Positions 42,924 through 54,656 of a DNA stretch of 64,000 nt are shown here, piece by piece. Under the pieces are notes generated by a model. The model saw nothing but the letters and a program-made list of their open reading frames with translations. It searched no databases and had not been told where the DNA came from. Numbering within the stretch: position 1 is the first letter of the stretch; every line of letters begins with the position of its first letter. This stretch comes from Armigeres subalbatus. Taxonomy: Eukaryota; Arthropoda; Insecta; Diptera; Culicidae. Made by a program: the position numbers and the translations under genes. The stretch spans positions 317,195,259 through 317,259,258 of the forward strand of contig NC_085140.1 in assembly GCF_024139115.2 (NCBI RefSeq). The letters are read 5' to 3'.

Positions 42924-45900
42924 CAGATAACACTGAATCAACAATTTGACTCCACAATACACGGTTCGAGGCCGCATCTCTCCATCCTCGAATACGCCCC
43001 ACGCTCGCCAACTCTTTTTGCACCTAGTTTGCCCATCTCGCTCGCTGCGCTCCACTGCCGGATTTGAAGCGAACACCATCTTTGCAGGGTTGCTGTCCGG
43101 CATTCTTGCAACATGTCCTGGCCATCGTACCTTTCCGGCTTTAGCTACCTTCTGGATACTGGGTTCGCCGTAGAGTTGGGCGAGCTCGTAGTTTATTCTT
43201 CGCCGCCACACACCGTCTTCTTGCACACCGCCAAAGATGGTCCTAAGCACCCGTCTCTCGAACACTCCGAGTGCTTGCAAGTCCTCCTCGAGCATTGTCC
43301 ATGTTTCATGTCCGTAGAGAACAACCGGTCTTATTAACGTCTTGTACACATACATTTGTTGCGGTGGCGAATCTTTTTTGACCGCATTTTTTTCTGGAGC
43401 CCGTAGTAGGCCCGACTTCCACAGATGATGCGCCTTCGTATTTCACGACTAATATTGTTATCAGCCGTTAGCAAGGATCCGAGGTAGACGAATTCCTCGA
43501 CCACCTCGAACCCGAGTGGCACGCTTGTCACATATCAGTCACTGAGACTCATATGCGACTAAATCTAGTCACATTGGAATTGCTGCAACCAAATCGATCT
43601 GAATTGTGCTACTAGGGAAGGTATCCCCGTCTATCGTAACACTGCTTCCCAGGCGGGCCCTGTCGCGCTCGGTTCCGCCCACAAGCATGTACTTTGTCTT
43701 TGACGCATTCACCACCAGTCCAACTTTTGTTGCTTCACGTTTCAGGCGGGTGTACAGTTCTGCCACCTTTGCAAATGTTCGGCCGACAATGTCCATGTCA
43801 TCCGCGAAGCAAATAAATTGACTGGATCTGTTGAAAATCGTACCCCGGCTGTTATACCCGGCTCTCCGCATGACACCTTCTAGCGCAATGTTGAACAACA
43901 GGCACGAAAGTCCATCACCTTGTCTTAGTCCCCGGCGCGATACGAACGAACTGGAGTGGTCGCCCGAAATCTTCCCACAGTTTTGCACACCATCCACCGT
44001 TGCTTTGATCAGTCTGGTAAGCTTCCCAGGGAAGCTGTTCTCGTCCATAATTTTCCATAGCTCTACGCGGTCTATACTGTCGTATGCCGCCTTGAAATCA
44101 ACGAACAGATGGTGCGTTGGGACCTGGTATTCACGGCATTTTTGAAGGATTTGCCGTACAGTAAAGATCTGGTCCGTTGTCGAGCGGCCGTCAACGAAGC
44201 CGGCTTGATAAATTTCCACTAACTCGTTCACTAATGGTGACAGACGACGGAAGATGATCTGGGATATCACTTTGTAGGCGGCATTAAGGATGGTGATCGC
44301 TCGAAAGTTCTCACACTCCAGCTTGTTGCCTTTCTTGTAGATGGGGCATATAACCCCTTCCTTCCACTCCTCCGGTAGCTGTTCGGTTTCCCAGATTCTG
44401 ACTATCAGTTTGTGCAGGCAAGTGGCCAGCTTTTCCGGGCGCATCTAGATGAGCTCAGCTCCGATACCATCCTTACCAGCTGCTTTATTGGTCTTTAGCT
44501 GTTGAATGGTATCCTTAACTTCCCTCAAGGTGGGGGCTGGTTGGCTTCCATCGTCCGCTGAACTGACGTAGTCATCTCCTCCGCTGCCTTGACTTTCACT
44601 GCCTGTACTCTCAGCGCCATTCAGATGTTCCTCGTAGTGCTGCTTCCACCTTTCGATCACCACACGTTCGTCCGTCAAGATGCTCCCATCCTTATCCCGA
44701 CACATTTCGGCTCGCGGCACGAAGCCTTTGCGGGATGCGTTGAGCTTCTGATAGAACTTGCGTGTATCTTGAGAACGACACAGCTGTTCCATCTCCTCGC
44801 ACTCCGCTTCTTCCAGGCGGCGTTTCTTCTCCTGAAAAAGGCGGGTCTGCTGTCTCCGCTTCCGTCTATAACGTTCCACGTTCTGCCGGGTACCTTGCTG
44901 CAGCGCGACCACCCGCGCTGCGTCCTTCTCCTCCATAATCTGTCTGCACTCTTCGTCGAACCAATCGTTCCGTCGACTTCGACCCATATACCCGACGTTG
45001 TTCTCCGCTGCGTCGTTAATGGCTGCTTTGACTGTAATCCAGCAGTCCTCAAGAGGGGCCCCATCGAGCTCACCCTCTTCCGGCAACGCTGCCTCGAGAT
45101 GCTGCGCGTATGCAGTGGCGACATCAGGTTGCTTCAGTCGCTCTAGGTCGTACCGCGGCGGTCGTCGGTACCGAACATTGTTGATGACGGATAGTTTTGG
45201 GCGCAGTTTAACCATCACCAGATAGTGGTCAGAGTCGATGTTAGCGCCACGATATGTCCTGACGTCGATAATGTCGGAGAAGTGCCATCCATCAATCAGA
45301 ACGTGGTCTATTTGTGATTCTGTCTGCAGTGGTGATCTCCAGGTGTACCGATACGGGAGGCTGTGTTGGAAGTAGGTGCTACGAATGGCCATGTTCTTGG
45401 AGGCGGCGAAATCAATTAGTCGTAGGCCGTTTTCGTTCGTCAGCCGGTGAGCGCTGAACTTTCCAATAGTCGGTCTAAACTCCTCCTCTTGGCCAACCTG
45501 AGCGTTCAAGTCTCCTATGATGATTTTGACGTCGTGGCTTGGGCAGCTGTCGTACTCACGTTCCAGCTGCGCGTAGAATGCGTCCTTATCATCATCATTG
45601 CTTCCGGAGTGTGGGCTATGGACGTTGATTATGCTGAAGTTGAAGAACCGGCCTTTGATCCTCAACCTGCACATTCTTTCATTGATCGGCCACCACCCGA
45701 TCACGCGCCTTTGCATATCGTCCATCACTATGAAAGCTGTTCCCAGCTCGTGTGTGTTGCCGCAGCTCTGGTAGATGGTATGATTACCTCTAAACGTTCG
45801 CACCATTGATCCCTTCCAACAAACCTCCTGCAGCGCTACGATGCCGAATCCACGGTCCTTGAGCACATCGGCGAGTATGCGTGTGCTCCCGATGAAGTTG

Positions 45901-45970
45901 AGAGATTTGCAGTTCCACGAACCGAGTTTCCAATCGCTAGTCCCTTTTCGTCGCAGTGGTCTTCGCCGAT
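42924..45970 (-). pseudogene. RTE family A polyprotein, copy 1 (endonuclease and RT), dead
   Basis: On the minus strand: endonuclease (LGSWNCKSLNFIG region, ALQEVCWKG, IIGDLNAQVG, SQIDHVLIDGWHFSD, SDHYLVMVKL), an Arg/Glu-rich linker (RYRRKRRQQTRLFQEKKRR), then RT (WKEGVICPIYKKGNKLECEN, YQAGFVDGRSTTDQIF, LFVDFKAAYDSIDR, RRGLRQGDGLSCLLF, FADDMDIVGR) and the RTE-type tail RWPGHVARMPDSN. A TAG at 44445-44447 replaces a Lys codon present in copy 2 (AELIK). A MITE at 43511-43617 cuts the protein after GDTF, and a shift near 43030 changes the tail. Family role: nicks target DNA and copies element RNA. Confidence 0.85.
43511..43617. mobile_element. 107-bp MITE (CCCGAGTGGCAC ends), copy 2, AA duplication
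   Basis: The intact paralogue at 50291-50300 reads CTCGAAGGTA. Here CTCGAA is followed by 107 bp and then AAGGTA. The ends are therefore CCCGAGTGGCACGC and GTGCTACTAGGG, with a 2-bp AA duplication (43509-43510, 43618-43619). The interior matches 30300-30404 in reverse orientation. Confidence 0.9.
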
Positions 45971-46410
45971 GGTTCCGGTCCGTACTCTCTTGTTGATTGT
46001 TCGTTGCTTATGATTTTTTAAAGGCTGGCTTGCAGGGCCTGACATCAAACCCCCTAAATTTCCGGAGGACCATTCCTCCTTATTTCCGGTGGACCATGGT
46101 GCACAGTTTCACTTAGAGTCCCTCGCTGGCACTCGGACGAAGATCAGCCGCCCCTGACATGGAGAACAGACGCTGTTGTGAGCCGATCCTGACATGGAGA
46201 ACAGACGCTCAATAAGATTTGCACCTCCGGAGATTTGCACCACCGGGGTTGGTTACCCGATCTTCCCTAAGGTTGCTCGTATCCCGGCCAGCACCGCGGG
46301 GAGGTAGGGATAGGAGTTGCTGGGTAAGAGGCTAAGGACCGCGAGATGGGGTCTATTTTATTCCTTCAGGTACGCGAAGTACCAATGGTACGTTGCCGTG
46401 CCATTTGCAG

Positions 46411-47430
46411 ACTCACCATCTGTTCATTGATTTCAAAGAAGCGTGCGATTCAGTGAAGAGAAATGAGCTGTGGTAGATAATGTCCGAACATGCTATGTCT
46501 GAAACTCGATTATGCATGTGCACAACATGTGATAGATTTAGTTCGGAAAAGGTATTGGGGAGTAACCGCCCCTTCGGTGGGCTTTGATCCCACGACCCCA
46601 GTACGCTAGACAGGTATTTTCCCTACTGTCCGAACATGGTTTTCCGGCGAAACTGATTAGACTGATACGTGCGCAACGCTGGATGGCTCGAAATCAAGTG
46701 TTCGGATTGCTGACGAAGTGTCCACCTTGTTTGTGACCTTAGACGGATTGAAGCAGGGTGATGTACTTTCGAATTTATTGTTCATTATTGCACTCGCAGG
46801 CGCTATCAGGAGATCTGGCGTGCAGAGAAACGTCACTATCATCACACGGTCGCATATGCTACTGGGTTTTGCGGACGACATCGACCTTATTGGAATCGAT
46901 CGCAGAGCAGTAGTGAAGGCTTTTGTCCCACTGAAGAGGGAAATGGCGAGCATAGACTTAACTCTACCAAGACAAAGTACATGGTGGCAGGTAGAGATAG
47001 GGGAAGACTTAGTGGTGTTGGTGCAGAGGTAGTGCTTGATGGGGATGTGGACGGAAACATGCAGACGGAAACGAAATTTACTCTATACAAAACTCTGATT
47101 CTACCAGTCGCCCTTTATGGACATGAAGCAAGGACATTAAAAGAGGCGGATCGGAGAGCTTTCGGGCTTTTTCGAGCAAAAAGTGCTGCGTACAATACTC
47201 GGAGGGAAACTTGAAAATGGTGTGTGGCGCAGACGCAATAATCATGAGCTGTATCAAGTATACAAAGAAGAAAATATTGTGAATCGTATAAAATACGGCA
47301 GACTTCAGTGGGCTGGTCACTTAGTGCTGGTGAGCCGGTTAATCAAGACCGACGATTATAGAGCTCTACAATACGCCAGGCATAGGTGTATCGACGCTGT
47401 AGCCAACCAGGTATCCAGGTAGGTATACAT
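46411..47430 (+). pseudogene. RTE-like LINE, plus-strand decayed copy
   Basis: THHLFIDFKEACDSVKRNEL at 46411, then a SINE insert (46493-46626), then GFPAKLIRLIRA, LDGLKQGDVLSNLLFIIAL and LLGFADDIDLIGIDRR at 46740-46900. VVLDGDVDGNMQTETKFTLY, ALYGHEARTLKEADRRAFG and WRRRNNHELYQVYKEE follow, with the tail RLQWAGHL to 47330. Frameshifts near 46960, 47030 and 47190. It abuts the 5' end of family A copy 1 and is on the opposite strand. Confidence 0.75.
46481..46638 (-). mobile_element. tRNA-derived SINE, 134 bp, 12-bp TSD
   Basis: TGTCCGAACATG at 46481-46492 and 46627-46638 brackets 46493-46626. Minus strand: GTAGGGAAAATACCTGTCTA, anticodon-like arm CCTGT / ACTGG with loop CTAGCGT (AGC at the anticodon position), T arm GTGGG ATCAAAG CCCAC with B-box-like GGATCAAAGCC, then a non-tRNA tail. 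Excision rejoins MSEHGFPAKLIRLI in the host RT frame. Confidence 0.8.
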
Positions 47431-47515
47431 CGGTATAAACGTTATATGTGGCTGTCTTCAATGAAACATGCCATGAACATATGAATACATAAATAAGAAT
47501 TTGTGCCCGGATAAA

Positions 47516-48720
47516 AATGTTCATTTATTCCAGACTAAGGCCGGAGTGGCCTGTGCAGTATACAAAAATTTTCTCCATTCAGCTCTGTCCATGGCTGCAC
47601 GTCGCCAACCACGCAGTCTGCGGAGTGTCCGCAAATCGTCCTCTACCTGATCATCCATCGTGCCCGCTGCGCACCTCGCCTTCTTGTTCCCGTCAGATCG
47701 TTGTCGAGAACCATTTTCACCGGATTACTGTCCGACATTCTGGCTACGTGCCCGGTCCTCCGCAGGCTTCCGATTTTTGCGGTTTGAACGATGGGTGGTT
47801 CTCCCAACAGCTGATGCAACTCGTGGTTCATTCGCCTCCTCCACGTACCGTCCGCTAGATGGTACGCAGCACTTTCCTTTCGAAAACTCCCAGTGCGCGT
47901 TGATCCTCCACGAGCATCGTCCAGGTCTCGTGTCCGTAGAGAACTACCGGTCTAATAAGCGTTCTGTATATAGACAGTTTGGTACGGTGGCGAACTCTAT
48001 TCGATCGGAACGTTTTGCGGAGTCCAAAGTACGTACGATTTCCAGCCACTATGCGTCTCCGAATTTCTCTGCTGGTATCATTTTCGGCAGTCACCAGTGA
48101 GCCCAAGTACACACATTCTTCTACCACCTCGATTTCGTCACCACCGATGCAAACTCGCGGTGGGTGGCTCACATTGTCTTCTCTTGAATCTCTTCCTATC
48201 ATGTACTTCGTGTTTGACGTGTCGATGACTAGTCCGATCCGCTTAGCTTCCCTTTTCAGTCTGATGTAGGCTTCCTCCATCTTCTCAAAGTTACGTGCCA
48301 TAATATCTATGTCGTCGGCGAAGCCAAATAGCTGGACGGATTTATTGAAAATTGAAACACCTTCGTCACTCATTCGATCTGGAAATTGGTTCTGAATGCT
48401 CGATTGAGCTTAGAATTGCAAAAAGGGCAGTTGGTATGTTACAGAACAATTTCACGGAACGTTGTACGATGATTAAATGAACTTTTACTTAGCTTTCGGC
48501 TGATTTATTAAGAGCTGAATTGTGTAATTTAGGATTTATTGATCGAATTGCACCAACACCGTGTTTGAATAGCTCTCCTGGTAGTTGGTCAACCCCTGGG
48601 GCTTTGTTGTTCTTCAGCCGGCCAATCTCCTCCTGGATTTCCTGGAGATCCGGGCCGGTAAAATTATGCCCTATGCGCGTTCTCCAAGGTCCTCCACCAT
48701 ACCGCCATCTTCGTCTGCCA
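47516..48720 (-). pseudogene. RTE-like LINE (family B), copy 2, internally deleted
   Basis: Minus strand from 48720: GPDLQEIQEEIGRLKNNKAP, GVDQLPGELFKHG (RT entry). A deletion around 48375-48500 follows. Then SIFNKSVQLFGFADDIDIMA, YIRLKREAKRIGLVIDTSNT, EVVEECVYLGSLVTAENDTS, RPVVLYGHETWTMLVEDQRA and FERKVLRTI at 47855-48373. After a frame change the tail is MNHELHQLLGEP, RRTGHVARMSDSNPVKMVLD. The 3' UTR (CCAGACTAAGGCCGG) ends in AATAAATGAAC at 47516. It provides the empty site for the MITE at 60964. Confidence 0.8.
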
Positions 48721-49656
48721 TATCGTTAATCAGGTGTTCTTCGTTCAAATCAGTGCACATGTTAAAGCTTTATTTGCTTGTAGGATAAACACTACATATT
48801 CGAATTTTCGCAACTCGATTAGAGACGCGAATTCCCACTAACGAGGTCCACTTTGGCAGCAACTTATCGATATATTCTCGTTAAGCTCAATCACTTCGCA
48901 ATTTAGGATTTCCAATTGGCACATATTTTTTGAAAAATGTCGTTCTGTTCTGAATCACTTCAGCATTCCATAACGAGACACTGTGGATTTGTACTGTCGG
49001 GAAACTCACCAGTCATTATTGATGAGATCGTGGTCGATTTAATTTTACGTTTGTTTTTTCAATAGTCTTTGGCAGCTTTCTGCATATTTTTACTACTAGA
49101 AAAAAGTTCTATGTACTACCATTTCTCGTTCACGAGTTCACGCAACGTTGATCACAGTAATACTATTCTCAGCTAGGTTGAAAACAATTTAGATAAAAAC
49201 GAAAGATAAAACAAATATCAGAACCATAAGAAAGATTACACTTTTTTCTCCATTCCAAGATTTTTTTCCTCAGTCGAAAGCAATAAAACACAATAAAATA
49301 ACTTGAGCTCATTCAGCGTCAGCTCACGAACAAGTGTATGAATGATAAGAATTGTAACAACTTGGCGGATGTTGAACCAGATAGTTTGCACTCAACAGTG
49401 CAAAAAAATGCCTGCAAAAAAGACACCCAACAAACTGGTTCAAGTAGCGCCTTCACAGATGATGAGAGATACCAAATCGTTTTTTTTCTTACTTATATAC
49501 CAATGGTTATAGGAAAGACGTGTATTCAATCCTATAAACGAGTTAATTTTACAGAAGATTTAGTGAAATAACATTAATTTTCCGATTCTTCATTGCATCC
49601 ACAGCGCCTAATTCAACCATATTCTTTAAATTATATTGATTAAGGAAAAATTAATC
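48721..49656. other. No gene recognised
   Basis: AT-rich. The plus frame 49338-49571 (77 codons: ADVEPDSLHSTVQKNACKK, SSSAFTDDERYQIV) reads somewhat like natural protein but has no domain, no splice context that I trust and no neighbour to support it. Confidence 0.4.
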
Positions 49657-52600
49657 GTTTTACATGATCATTCATTTATTTAGTTAACATCTAAACAGAT
49701 AACACTGAATCAACAATTTGACGCCACAATGCACGGTTCGAGGCCGCATCTCTCCATCCTCGGATACGCCCCACGCTCGCCAAGTCGTTCTGCACCTGGT
49801 CTGCCCATCTCGCTCGCTGCGCTCCACGCCGTCTCGTACCTGCCGGATCGGAAGCGAACACCATCTTTGCAGGGTTGCTGTCCGGCATTCTTGCAACATG
49901 TCCTGCCCATCGTACCCTTCCGGCTTTAGCCACCTTCTGGATACTGGGTTCGCCGTAGAGTTGGGCGAGCTCATGGTTCATTCTTCGCCGCCACACACCG
50001 TCTTCTTTGCACACCGCCAAAGATGGTCCTAAGCACCCGTCTCTCGAATACCTGAGTGCTTGCAAGTCCTCCTCGAGCATTGTCCATGTTTCATGTCCGT
50101 AGAGGACTACCGGTCTTATTAACGTCTTGTACATGACACATTTGGTGCGGTGGCGAATCTTTTTCGACCGCAGTTTCTTCTGGAGCCCGTAGTAGGCCCG
50201 ACTTCCACAGATGATGCGCCTTCGTATTTCACGACTAACGTTGTTGTCAGCCGTTAGCAAGGATCCGAGGTAGACGAATTCCTCGACCACCTCGAAGGTA
50301 TCCCCGTCTATCGTAACACTGCTTCCCAGGCGGGCCCTGTCGCGCTCGGTTCCGCCCACAAGCATGTACTTTGTCTTTGACGCATTCACCACCAGTCCAA
50401 CTTTTGTTGCTTCACGTTTCAGGCGGGTGTACAGTTCTGCCACCTTTGCAAATGTTCGGCCGACAATGTCCATGTCATCCGCGAAGCAAATAAATTGACT
50501 GGATCTGTTGAAAATCGTACCCCGGCTGTTACACCCGGCTCTCCGCATGACACCTTCTAGCGCAATGTTGAACAACAGGCACGAAAGTCCATCACCTTGT
50601 CTTAGTCCCCGGCGCGATTCGAACGAACTGGAGTGTTCGCCCGAAATCTTCACACAGTTTTGCACACCATCCACCGTTGCTTTGATCAGTCTGGTAAGCT
50701 TCCCAGGAAGCTGTTCTCGTCCATAATTTTCCATAGCTCTACGCGGTCTATACTGTCGTATGCCGCCTTGAAATCAACGAACAGATGGTGCGTTGGGACC
50801 TGGTATTCACGGCATTTTTGAAGGATTTGCCGTACAGTAAAGATCTGGTCCGTTGTCGAGCGGCCGTCAACGAAGCCGGCTTGATAACTTCCCACGAACT
50901 CGTTCACTAATGGTGACAGACGACGGAAGATGATCTGGGATATCACTTTGTAGGCGGCATTAAGAATGGTGATCGCTCGAAAGTTCTCACACTCCAGTTT
51001 GTCGCCTTTCTTGTAGATGGGGCATATAACCCCTTCCTTCCACTCCTCCGGTAGCTGTTCGGTTTCCCAGATTCTGACTATCAGTTTGTGCAGGCAAGTG
51101 GCCAGCTTTTCCGGGCCCATCTTGATGAGCTCAGCTCCGATACCATCCTTACCAGCTGATTTATTGGTCTTTAGCTGTTGAATGGCATCCTTAACTTCCC
51201 TCAAGGTGGGGGCTGGTTGGCTTCCATCGTCCGCTGAACTGACGTAGTCATCTCCTCCGCTGCCTTGACTTTCACTGCCTGTACTCTCAGCGCCATTCAG
51301 ATGTTCCTCGTAGTGCTGCTTCCACCTTTCGATCACCACACGTTCGTCCGTCAAGATGCTCCCATCCTTATCCCGGCACATTTCGGCTCGCGGCACGAAG
51401 CCTTTGCGGGATGCGTTGAGCTTCTGATAGAACTTGCGTGTATCTTGAGAACGGCACAGCTGTTCTATCTCCTCGCACTCCGCTTCTTCCAGGCGGCGTT
51501 TCTTCTCCTGAAAAAGGCGGGTCTGTTGTCTCCGCTTCCGTCTATAACGTTCCACGTTCTGCCGGGTACCTTGCTGCAGCGCAACCGCCCGCGCTGCGTC
51601 CTTCTCCTCCAGAATCTGTCTGCACTCTTCGTCGAACCAATCGTTCCGTCGACTTCGACCCATATACCCGACGTTGTTCTCCGCTGCGTCGTTAATGGCT
51701 GCTTTAACTGTACTCCAGCAGTCCTCAAGAGGGGCCCCATCGAGCTCACCCTCTTCCGGCAACGCTGCCTCGAGATGCTGCGCGTATGCAGTGGCGACAT
51801 CAGGTTGCTTCAGTCGCTCTAGGTCGTACCGCGGCGGTCGTCGGTACCGAACATTGTTGATGACGGATAGTTTTGGGCGCAGTTTAACCATCACCAGATA
51901 GTGGTCAGAGTCGATGTTAGCGCCACGATATGTCCTGACGTCGATAATGTCGGAGAAGTGCCGTCCATCAATCAGAACGTGGTCGATTTGTGATTCTGTC
52001 TGCAGTGGTGATCTCCAGGTGTACCGATACGGGAGGCTGTGTTGGAAGTAGGTGCTACGAATGGCCATATTCTTGGAGGCGGCGAAATCAATTAGTCGTA
52101 GGCCGTTTTCGTTCGTCAGCCGGTGAGCGCTGAACTTTCCAATAGTCGGTCTAAACTCCTCCTCTTGGCCAACCTGAGCGTTCAAATCTCCTATGATGAT
52201 TTTGACGTCGTGTCTTGGGCAGCTGTCGTTCGTTCGTTCCAGCTGCGCGTAGAATGCGTCCTTATCATCATCAGTGCTTCCGGAGTGTGGGCTATGGACG
52301 TTGATTATGCTGAAGTTGAAGAACCGGCCTTTGATCCTCAACCTGCACATTCTTTCATTGATCGGCCACCACCCGATCACGCGCCTTTGCATATCGCCCA
52401 TCACTATGAAAGCTGTTCCCAGCTCGTGTGTGTTGCCGCAGCTCTGGTAGATGGTATGATTACCTCTAAACGTTCGCACCATTGATCCCTTCCAACAAAC
52501 CTCCTGCAGCGCTACGATGCCGAATCCACGGTCCTTGAGCACATCGGCGAGTATGCGTGTGCTCCCGATGAAGTTGAGAGATTTGCAGTTCCACGAACCG

Positions 52601-53136
52601 AGTTTCCAATCGCTAGTCCCTTTTCGTCGCAGTGGTCTTCGCCGATGGTTCCGGTCCGTACTCTCTTGTTGATTGTTCGTTGCTTATGATTTTTAAAGGC
52701 TGGCTTGCAGGGCCTGACACCAAACCCCTAAATTTCCGGAGGACCATTCCTCCTTATTTCCGGTGGACCATGGTGCACAGTTTCACTTTAGAGTCCCTCG
52801 CTGGCACTCGGACGATGATCAGCCGCCCCTAACATGGAGAACAGACGCTGTTGTGAGCCGATCCTGACATGGAGAACAGACGCTCAATAAGATTTGCACC
52901 TCCGGAGAGGAGCAAACCCCCCTTCCCTGTCAGCATACGACCATAGTTCCCACCGGGGTTGGTTACCCGATCTTCCCTAAGGTTGCTCGTATCCCGGCCA
53001 GCACCGCGGGGAGGTAGGGATAGGAGTTGCTGGGTAAGAGGCTAAGGACCGCGAGATGGGGTCTATTTTATTCCTTCAGGTACGCGAAGTACCAATGGTA
53101 CGCTTTACCCAGCATTTGCCGTGCCGTTTTACATGA
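49657..53136 (-). mobile_element. RTE LINE family A, copy 2, full length
   Basis: The 11-bp GTTTTACATGA at 49657-49667 and 53126-53136 flanks 3,458 bp. On the minus strand the 5' end is GGCACGGCAAATGCTGGG and the 3' end AAATAAATGAATGA, a short tandem tail as in RTE elements, with no poly(A). The 5' UTR (about 52690-53125) contains ACCATTGGTACTTCGCGTAC. Confidence 0.9.
49691..52690 (-). pseudogene. RTE family A polyprotein, copy 2, one frameshift from open
   Basis: The open frame begins after a TAA at about 52690, with no early ATG (TDRNHRRRPLRRKGTSDW, LGSWNCKSL), so the true start is unclear. Endonuclease: ALQEVCWKG, NVHSPHSGSTDDD, IIGDLNAQVG, IRSTYFQHSLPYRYTWRSP and IDSDHYLVM. RT: LKTNKSAGKDGIGAELIK, NFRAITILNAAYK, FVDFKAAYDSIDR, RGLRQGDGLSCLLFNIAL and CFADDMDIVGRTF. 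Tail: WRRRMNHELAQLYGEPS, RWAGHVARMPDSNPAKM and NRALWRQIVDSVLSV to TAG at 49691. A single missing base near 50703 (TCCCAGGAAG here, TCCCAGGGAAG in copy 1) splits the frame into 618 and 347 codons. No other interruption is seen. Confidence 0.9.
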
Positions 53137-54656
53137 ATTAGTCTATTTTTTCTTCTTATTGCAATAAAAATACAACCGACGCAGCCCACGATCCCCTACT
53201 CAAGATGTGTGGGACGGGACCTGGGAGGTTTCATCAGGTATTCAGGATAAGCAGGCATCAACAATAAATAATAATCGCCGATGATCGATCTCTTACACGT
53301 TCCGTAGTGAAAATGATACCAGATGATGCGTCGATAGGTCGGGCGGACGGACGGTCTTGGACTCCGGTTGTCGTCGTCGTCGCGTCGTTGTCTTCCGAAC
53401 CAAACCATTGGCGACAGCATCGTCAGCAGGGCACTGCCAATATATGGGAACCCATTTACCGACCAGCGCAGACAGACGGAGCGTACCTGTGTGGAATAGC
53501 TAAACAAAATAAACTTCGATCTGGAAACTGGAAAACGAGGGTGAGAACGACTGTTATAGATATGAAATTGGATATGGTGTTATTTATGATTTTAAGATTG
53601 ATTTGAATCGATCCGGGATAGGTGACTCTCGGACGGTTGGACGAGGAAGGCTGGATGAGTGATGATGTTAGAGTGTGATGGGTTTTGGTTCTCTGAGTTG
53701 TGTTGATTGCGGGCGTGCGTGCACAGTTATGGAAAGGATCAGATTGTGCGGAGGAGTGTGAGAGTGTCAGTCGATTGTCATCTGTTATAGGTTTGACATG
53801 TTAATATTATGATGGTTTTATTACCTGGAAGCCACAGCACTAGTTCGTTTGGTTCTGTAAATCTGTTGCGCTTGTGGAGAGTTTTAAAAACATTTTAACA
53901 TTTACGCATCCCATAACTTACCCACGACTTATTTTTTGTGAAACTGCATTATTTGAAAACTGTTTAGCATTGATTGATGAAAAATAAATTCTCCTAAGAA
54001 TGAATTTCTTGAAAATTGATATGGTTGCAGTTGTTGTACCCTAGCGAAATTCACATAAATAAAGCCTTAAAGGGTCTTTCTTGTGTTTTATAAAAAAATT
54101 AAGCCTTTTAGCGAACAAATGTAAAAACAAGTGATAGTTTTTTGCGCATACACGTACATGCATTACGTCAGTTCGGAAAGGTGGGTTAATTGATTTATAA
54201 AACTTTGCACCCAAAATAAACTCAACCCTGTAATTGAGGATAATCTACAACGAATGTAAGTATGAACTGATATGAAATTGGTTCCGTAATTCTTTTACGA
54301 ACAAAATATCAAACAGTCAGTACAAAAGCTGCTTGGTGCATTCTGGCAGAATCCCGACCAAATAAGCGCCAGATAGTAGCCTCAGAAAAACATACCTCCA
54401 GGAAAAGAACTTTTTGAAAAATTTGCAGCCAAGTGGTTGTTTATTGGTGGTGAATGCTTTGATAGCACGTGCTATTTGTACTGTGGATAAATTTTACACA
54501 CCTATGAGCGCCTTGGAAAATGATCATGAAAGTTGTCATTTTGTTGCAAGGCACAATAATTCGAAAAACGTACAAAACTGGAACAAACTAGCTGAAAATG
54601 CTTCTAACGGTCACGTATAACAAGCTTCTGGTACATACAACTTCACAGAAACTGTA
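53137..54656. other. No gene recognised
   Basis: 53200-53900 is less AT-rich, with GTCGTCGTCGTCGCG at 53369. The frame 53307-53606 is partly this triplet repeat. 53900-54650 is AT-rich with no structure. Confidence 0.45.

Larger units (their letters stand above)
42892..46402 (-). mobile_element. RTE LINE family A, copy 1, with MITE insert
   Basis: The 3' end is at the left (AAATAAATGAATGA repeats on the minus strand), the 5' end at about 46402 (GGCACGGCAA). About 3.4 kb without the 107-bp MITE at 43511-43617. Nearly identical to 49668-53125, but with a 5' UTR indel (the GGAGCAAACCCCCC stretch of copy 2 is absent) and a shorter extreme 5' end. No target duplication found. Confidence 0.85.

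Noticed and set aside
44589..45809. Plus-strand frames of 120-185 codons across the RTE copies (also 51265-52485)
   Set aside because: Antisense shadows of the RTE polyprotein. They recur identically in both copies because the element does.
53307..53606. 99-codon plus-strand frame
   Set aside because: Partly a GTC triplet run, no domain, no supporting signals.
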